From an uncultured Cocleimonas sp. (GTDB lineage: Bacteria > Pseudomonadota > Gammaproteobacteria > Thiotrichales > Thiotrichaceae): a stretch of DNA of 64,000 nt. Made by a program: the position numbers and the translations under genes. Location: NCBI RefSeq assembly GCF_947495625.1, contig NZ_CANLZW010000007.1:62001-126000 (forward strand). Reading direction: 5' to 3'. The notes under the pieces were generated by a model. That model saw nothing but the letters and a program-made list of their open reading frames with translations, ran no database searches and was not told where the DNA came from. Position 1 is the first letter of the stretch. Every line of letters starts with the position of its first letter. This document shows positions 59,542-64,000 of the stretch, one piece after another.

Positions 59542-60978
59542 ATGAGTATTCATATTTTAGGTATATGCGGTACCTTCATGGGTGGTATTGCTTTATTGGC
59601 AAGAGAATCGGGTGTAACTGTCAGTGGCTCTGATGAAAATGTTTATCCGCCGATGAGTACGATGCTTGAGTCCCAGGGAATCAAGTTAGATCAAGGTTTT
59701 AAGCCTGAACATCTGGCTCAGATAGAAGCCGAGATAGAATCCAGTTTAGAAACTGGTGAGCAAAGCCAGATTGTCGTCGGAAATGTGATGAGTAGAGGAA
59801 AAGAAGTGGTTGAGTATGTGCTCAATCAAAACTTACCTTATACCTCAGGCCCGCAATGGCTTTATGAAAATATTCTTAAGGATCGTTGGGTTTTAGCAGT
59901 TTCTGGCACTCACGGTAAAACCACAACAGCGAGTATCCTAGCCTGGATATTGGAATATGCTGGCTTGAGCCCAGGATTTTTAATTGGCGGTGTGCCTGAG
60001 AATTTTGGTGTTTCAGCGAGATTAGGGGGAGATTCTCCATTTTTTGTTGTAGAGGCCGATGAGTACGATACTGCATTCTTTGATAAGCGTTCTAAATTTG
60101 TTCATTACCACCCTCGTACTTTAGTGATAAATAATCTGGAATATGATCATGCAGATATATTCCCTGATTTAAATGCAATCAAGACTCAATTTCATCATCT
60201 GATTAGAATGGTTCCACAGAACGGTTTGATCGTATTAAATGATGAAGAAGAAAACATCAGTGATGTTTTAGAGCAAGGCTGCTGGACACCACAAGAAATA
60301 TTCTCAGCTTCTGCTGAAAGCTTAAGTGAAATGAATGATGGAGCAGTTAAAGGTTGGACAGCTGAGTACATAAATTCAGATGGTAGTGAATTTAAAGTGC
60401 TTTTTGATAGTAAGGAACAAGGCATTGTAAATTGGTCATTACTAGGTAAGCATAATGTGGCAAATGCTTTAGCCGCTATCGCCGCGTCAAGACATGCAGG
60501 AGTTCCGGCTAAATTTGCTATTGAGGCATTGTCCGAGTTTAAAGGCATAAAACGACGCATGGAGCTTCGTGGAGAAGTTAATGGTGTTCGGGTTTATGAT
60601 GATTTTGCTCACCACCCGACTGCCATCGAAACTACCTTAAAGGGCTTAAGGCAGAATGTTTCTAACAAAAAAATCATCGCCATTCTTGAACCTCGATCTA
60701 ATACTATGCAATTAGGTGTACATAAACTAACCTTAGCAAATTCCCTAGAGGAAGCTGATCAGGTGGTTTTATTTCAACCTGAAAATGTTGACTGGAATAT
60801 GCATGACGTCATTGATGCTTTGGGTGATAAAGCGAGCTTGCACAGTGATATTGACCAGTTGATACAGTCAATAATGCCAAGCGTTCAAAGTGGAGATCAT
60901 ATTCTTGTAATGAGTAATGGCGGATTTGGTGGTATTCACGAAAAGCTTTTACTTGAGCTGGAAAATCTAAAAAAATAA
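59542..60978 (+). CDS. mpl: UDP-N-acetylmuramate:L-Ala-gamma-D-Glu-meso-Dap ligase (Mpl)
   Basis: A 478-residue Mur ligase relative with MSIHILGICGTFMGGIALLA at the N-terminus, P-loop GTHGKTTTASIL (about 130-141), LVINNLEYDHADIFPDLNAI and the C-terminal domain with VYDDFAHHPTAIETTL. Mpl reattaches recycled tripeptide to UDP-MurNAc. It shares one base with ubiX at TAATG (stop-start overlap). Confidence 0.95.
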   Translation: MSIHILGICGTFMGGIALLARESGVTVSGSDENVYPPMSTMLESQGIKLDQGFKPEHLAQIEAEIESSLETGEQSQIVVGNVMSRGKEVVEYVLNQNLPYTSGPQWLYENILKDRWVLAVSGTHGKTTTASILAWILEYAGLSPGFLIGGVPENFGVSARLGGDSPFFVVEADEYDTAFFDKRSKFVHYHPRTLVINNLEYDHADIFPDLNAIKTQFHHLIRMVPQNGLIVLNDEEENISDVLEQGCWTPQEIFSASAESLSEMNDGAVKGWTAEYINSDGSEFKVLFDSKEQGIVNWSLLGKHNVANALAAIAASRHAGVPAKFAIEALSEFKGIKRRMELRGEVNGVRVYDDFAHHPTAIETTLKGLRQNVSNKKIIAILEPRSNTMQLGVHKLTLANSLEEADQVVLFQPENVDWNMHDVIDALGDKASLHSDIDQLIQSIMPSVQSGDHILVMSNGGFGGIHEKLLLELENLKK

Positions 60979-61583
60979 TGCCGACCCAATCCATTACATT
61001 GATTATGACTGGCGCCTCAGGTGCTCAGTATGGCTTACGTTTGCTAGAAGAGTTGGTAAAAGCAAAAAAAACCATAACATTGTTAATATCAAGGCCAGCT
61101 CAAATTGTTATTAATACTGAAACTGAGATAAAAATACCCTCAAGAGCTGCGGATATTGAAGTGTTTTTTAGCGAGCTATATGGAGCTGAACCAGAGCAAT
61201 TAAAAGTGTATGAGCGCGAACAGTGGATGGCTCCAGTTGCTAGTGGTAGCGGTGTTACAGACGCTACGGTGGTCTGTCCATGTACCACGGGAACTTTGTC
61301 AGCTATAGCAATTGGAAGCAGTAATAATCTATTGGAGCGAGCGGTTGACGTTGCACTTAAAGAGCGCAGAAAACTTATATTGGTAGTACGTGAAACCCCA
61401 TTCTCCGATATTCATTTAGAAAATATGCTAAAACTCTCAAGAATGGGGGTAGTGATCATGCCTGCAAACCCTGGTTTTTATCATAAACCTGAGTCTCTGG
61501 ATGATATTATCAATTTTATGGTTGCCAGAATTCTTGAGCACCTTGAAATTCCTCACGAAATATTACCTGTCTGGGGATCATAA
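60978..61583 (+). CDS. ubiX: flavin prenyltransferase UbiX
   Basis: A 201-residue UbiX with the FMN-binding ITLIMTGASGAQYGLRLLEE, VVCPCTTGTLSAIAIGSSNN and LVVRETPFSDIHLENMLKLS motifs. It makes prenylated FMN for UbiD in ubiquinone synthesis. ATG overlaps the mpl stop by one base, so translation is coupled. Confidence 0.95.
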   Translation: MPTQSITLIMTGASGAQYGLRLLEELVKAKKTITLLISRPAQIVINTETEIKIPSRAADIEVFFSELYGAEPEQLKVYEREQWMAPVASGSGVTDATVVCPCTTGTLSAIAIGSSNNLLERAVDVALKERRKLILVVRETPFSDIHLENMLKLSRMGVVIMPANPGFYHKPESLDDIINFMVARILEHLEIPHEILPVWGS

Positions 61584-61689
61584 TAATTTTTAAATTAAAA
61601 TGTAGTGAAAGTTACGGCAACTTGCTATTCCTTGCGCTAAACCTTATATTCCCCAGCATATTAATTAATTACTTAAATAGGAGCGCATA

Positions 61690-62055
61690 GTGGCGACCAT
61701 CGATATAACAGCTGAGACTTTTGAAGAAACTATAGAGAAGAACGATATAGTTATTGTCGACTTTTGGGCAGAGTGGTGTGGTCCTTGTAAATCTTTTTCT
61801 CCTATCTACGAAGAAGTATCAAATAAGCACGAAGGCATCGTATTCGGTAAGATTGATACTGAGTCTCAGCAAGAGTTAGCTGGGCATTTTCAGATCCGTT
61901 CGATCCCAACATTGATGATTTTCCGTGAGCAAGTAGTATTGTTCTCTCAGCCAGGCATGTTAAATGCAGAACAATTGGAAGATGTTATCGGTAAAGTGAA
62001 AGAAGTTGATATGAAAAAAGTCCACGAAGAAATCGCAAGCCAAGATCAAAAGTAA
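61690..62055 (+). CDS. thioredoxin family protein
   Basis: 121 residues with active site WCGPC (Cys30 and Cys33) in VIVDFWAEWCGPCKSFSP, cis-Pro in RSIPTLMIF, start GTG 61690 with AGGAGCG 5 bases upstream. It resembles trxC-type or general thioredoxins, but the alpha-helical C-terminus (VKEVDMKKVHEEIASQDQK) is longer than in TrxA. Partner unknown. accA begins 24 bases after the stop. Confidence 0.88.
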   Translation: MATIDITAETFEETIEKNDIVIVDFWAEWCGPCKSFSPIYEEVSNKHEGIVFGKIDTESQQELAGHFQIRSIPTLMIFREQVVLFSQPGMLNAEQLEDVIGKVKEVDMKKVHEEIASQDQK

Positions 62056-62079
62056 TAGCAACATCTAGAAAGTATACAT

Positions 62080-63033
62080 ATGAACCCAGATTTTCTTGAC
62101 TTCGAGCAGCCAATTGCTGAATTAGAAGCTAAAATAGACGAATTGCGCTACGTGAGTAGCTCTGATGTAAACCTAGGCGATGAAGTTGAACGTCTGGAAG
62201 AGAAGGCGAATACTCTCACCAAGTCTATTTTTTCAAAGCTTACCTCAAAGCAAATTGGCCAGTTAGCCAGACATCCTAAGCGTCCTTATACATTTGATAT
62301 TATTGATCGCATATTCACCGACTTCCAGCAATTACATGGTGATAGGGCCTATGGTGATGATAAAGCGATTATAGGTGGAATGGCCCGTTTTGAAGGGAAT
62401 CCGATTATGGTCATCGGTCATCAAAAGGGTCGCGATACTAAAGAAAATATCAAACGTAATTTTGGTATGCCTCGCCCAGAAGGCTACCGCAAAGCATTGC
62501 GTTTAATGAAAATGGCTGAAAAATTTCATTTGCCCGTTTTAACTTTCGTTGATACACCAGGTGCATACCCTGGGATAGGAGCGGAAGAGCGTGGCCAAAG
62601 TGAAGCTATTGCCAGAAATCTGTTTGAAATGTCTAAATTAAGAACACCGATTGTATCCACTATTATGGGTGAAGGTGGTTCTGGTGGGGCTTTGGCTATA
62701 GCTGTTGCTGATCGTGTCATGATGATGCAATACAGTACTTATTCGGTCATTTCTCCGGAAGGTTGTGCATCTATTTTGTGGAAAGATGCGGCAAAAGCAC
62801 CAGAAGCTGCCGAAGCACTAGGTATAACGGCTGATAAATTGAGTAAGCTGAAGCTTATAGACCGAATTATTGCTGAGCCTTTAGGTGGTGCACATCGCGA
62901 TTATGATGCGGTTGCAGTTAGTATCCGTGAAGCATTAGAAGCAAGTTTAAGAGAGTTGCGTGCATTAAGTACGGATCAGCTTCTTGAAAAACGCTATCAG
63001 AAGCTTATGAGCTTTGGTCAGTTTGATTCTTGA
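62080..63033 (+). CDS. accA: acetyl-CoA carboxylase carboxyltransferase subunit alpha
   Basis: A 317-residue AccA: N-terminal [20 protein letters not shown], then [80 protein letters not shown]. With AccD it transfers CO2 from biotin to acetyl-CoA. No accD nearby. tilS starts 126 bases later, the classical order accA-tilS. Confidence 0.97.
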   Translation: MNPDFLDFEQPIAELEAKIDELRYVSSSDVNLGDEVERLEEKANTLTKSIFSKLTSKQIGQLARHPKRPYTFDIIDRIFTDFQQLHGDRAYGDDKAIIGGMARFEGNPIMVIGHQKGRDTKENIKRNFGMPRPEGYRKALRLMKMAEKFHLPVLTFVDTPGAYPGIGAEERGQSEAIARNLFEMSKLRTPIVSTIMGEGGSGGALAIAVADRVMMMQYSTYSVISPEGCASILWKDAAKAPEAAEALGITADKLSKLKLIDRIIAEPLGGAHRDYDAVAVSIREALEASLRELRALSTDQLLEKRYQKLMSFGQFDS

Positions 63034-63159
63034 GTATCGCTGATATAACTGTTTATTAAGGATTCTTTCAATCACCTAATAGTTCTTAAACTAATTTTGA
63101 ATCTATTTCGATATATTTAGATAGATTGAGGGGCTACACTTAGTATCCGCAATTAAGTA

Positions 63160-64000
63160 ATGATAAATGTTAGTGAAGTCTATCAACATCTAAGAGTACA
63201 TGCCCCAGATAACAAACTAGTTATTGCTTACAGTGGCGGTTTGGATTCTCACGTTTTACTTCATCTGTTCTCACAAATCCCACTTGCTCAAAATGTCGTC
63301 AGAGCGATTCATGTTAATCACGGTTTGCAGACAAGCTCATTGAGCTGGTCTCAACATTGTGAAGATACGTGTATAGCATTGGGTATCCCATTTGAAGTGA
63401 TTTCACTGAATCTGGAAATACCCAAAGGTCAAAGCATTGAAGAAGTGGCGCGTACAGAGCGTTATAAAGCTCTTCATCAAACCTTAAAAGAAGACGAATC
63501 TCTACTTACCGCACATCACCAGAATGACCAGACAGAAACCTTTCTGCTGAATTTGTTTCGTGGCGCGGGTGTTGATGGTTTGGCTTCAATGCCTATCTCA
63601 AGACTGTTTGGACCCAAAGATTCAGAGCGTCAGCTATTGAGACCATTACTTTCATATAATAGAGAATCGTTAGAGAAATACGCCAAGCAACATCAGTTAA
63701 ATGTTGTTGAAGATCCAAGTAATCTCGATCAGGCATTCGATCGTAATTACTTACGACAACGAATACTTCCAGAGCTTCGACTGCGCTGGCCAGGTATAGA
63801 TAAATCTATTTCTCGTTCTGCTTCAATTCAATCAGAAACGAAAGAAATTTTAAATGAAGTCGCGGAGAATGCATTTAAGCAGGTTTATGACTATAGTAAA
63901 AATGCTCTATCCACAGCCAAATTAAAGCGATTAAGCAAAGCTAAACAGAAATTAGTATTACGTTTTTGGATTGCGGATAGTGGCTTTTCTTATCCTTCTG
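63160..64000 (+). CDS. tilS: tRNA(Ile)-lysidine synthase TilS, 3' part outside window
   Basis: ATG 63160, open to the window end (280 residues seen). P-loop-like motif AYSGGLDSHVLLHL (about 23-36) of the N-type ATP pyrophosphatase, then HVNHGLQTSSLSWSQHCEDT and TAHHQNDQTETFLLNLFRGA, typical TilS. It converts C34 of tRNAIle(CAU) to lysidine. The C-terminal domain is cut off by the window. Confidence 0.95.
   Translation, partial: MINVSEVYQHLRVHAPDNKLVIAYSGGLDSHVLLHLFSQIPLAQNVVRAIHVNHGLQTSSLSWSQHCEDTCIALGIPFEVISLNLEIPKGQSIEEVARTERYKALHQTLKEDESLLTAHHQNDQTETFLLNLFRGAGVDGLASMPISRLFGPKDSERQLLRPLLSYNRESLEKYAKQHQLNVVEDPSNLDQAFDRNYLRQRILPELRLRWPGIDKSISRSASIQSETKEILNEVAENAFKQVYDYSKNALSTAKLKRLSKAKQKLVLRFWIADSGFSYPS

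Noticed and set aside
1-64000. CRISPR array, prophage, IS element or integron attC sites
   Set aside because: The dispersed repeat is not regularly spaced with spacers, has no attC-type GTTRRRY ends, and no transposase or integrase gene is present.

Overview
The window is chromosomal DNA from an AT-rich gammaproteobacterium (about 40% G+C by eye). It carries cti, rtcB, nhaD, metA, radA, the ffh / rpsP-rimM-trmD-rplS block, mlaA, mpl, ubiX, accA and tilS. The NhaD and CPA1-type Na+/H+ antiporters, the CaCA exchanger and a SulP transporter suggest a marine or salt-adapted host. A Thiotrichales-like affiliation is only a guess. No rRNA, tRNA, phage, IS element or CRISPR array was seen.

Layout. 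Positions 1-16 kb hold mostly single-gene units: an antiporter fragment, the fatty-acid cis/trans isomerase, DUF502, HAD, ankyrin and TerB-like proteins, an amino-acid permease, an XRE regulator opposite a fatty-acid hydroxylase, and a minus-strand run of small genes, two of which are broken by in-frame TAA codons. Positions 16-25 kb hold a SulP transporter, a NYN-LOTUS protein, a class II amidotransferase, an rtcB locus with an attenuator-like leader, a 310-aa unknown, a small basic protein whose frame runs through a hairpin, and nhaD. Positions 25-43 kb hold a DUF533 protein, a metal-responsive MerR/permease unit, a fasciclin protein, an MFS efflux pump, metA, a P-loop ATPase, a dioxygenase, a TetR/DUF1772 pair with twin operators, LysR, ankyrin, PrdX, a small-molecule kinase and TauE. 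Positions 43-51 kb hold an MsbA-type ABC exporter, two alternative gene pairs separated by a chimeric radA/ABC remnant, then full-length radA. Positions 51-64 kb are conserved housekeeping operons.

The most striking feature is a dispersed repeat, about 28 bp, with an A-run, often GTGCC, and the core TAAAAGTAGGGGGGTGAC or TGTC. I count 24 clear copies between 3.9 and 51.9 kb and none in the last 12 kb. They separate many transcription units, and three lie inside coding sequence. Three copies are two-armed, one of them a perfect 57-bp palindrome. Eighteen of the 21 single-arm copies have the G-rich strand on the plus strand. Between the ABC exporter and radA, repeats bracket two different gene pairs (CaCA-PsiE and PhyH-DUF4952-like), and the remnant between them is what a tandem duplication of the whole interval would leave. 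I read this as two alternative, repeat-bounded gene cassettes stacked at one locus. The second notable unit is rtcB with its leader and downstream genes, which may link RNA repair to ribosome rescue.
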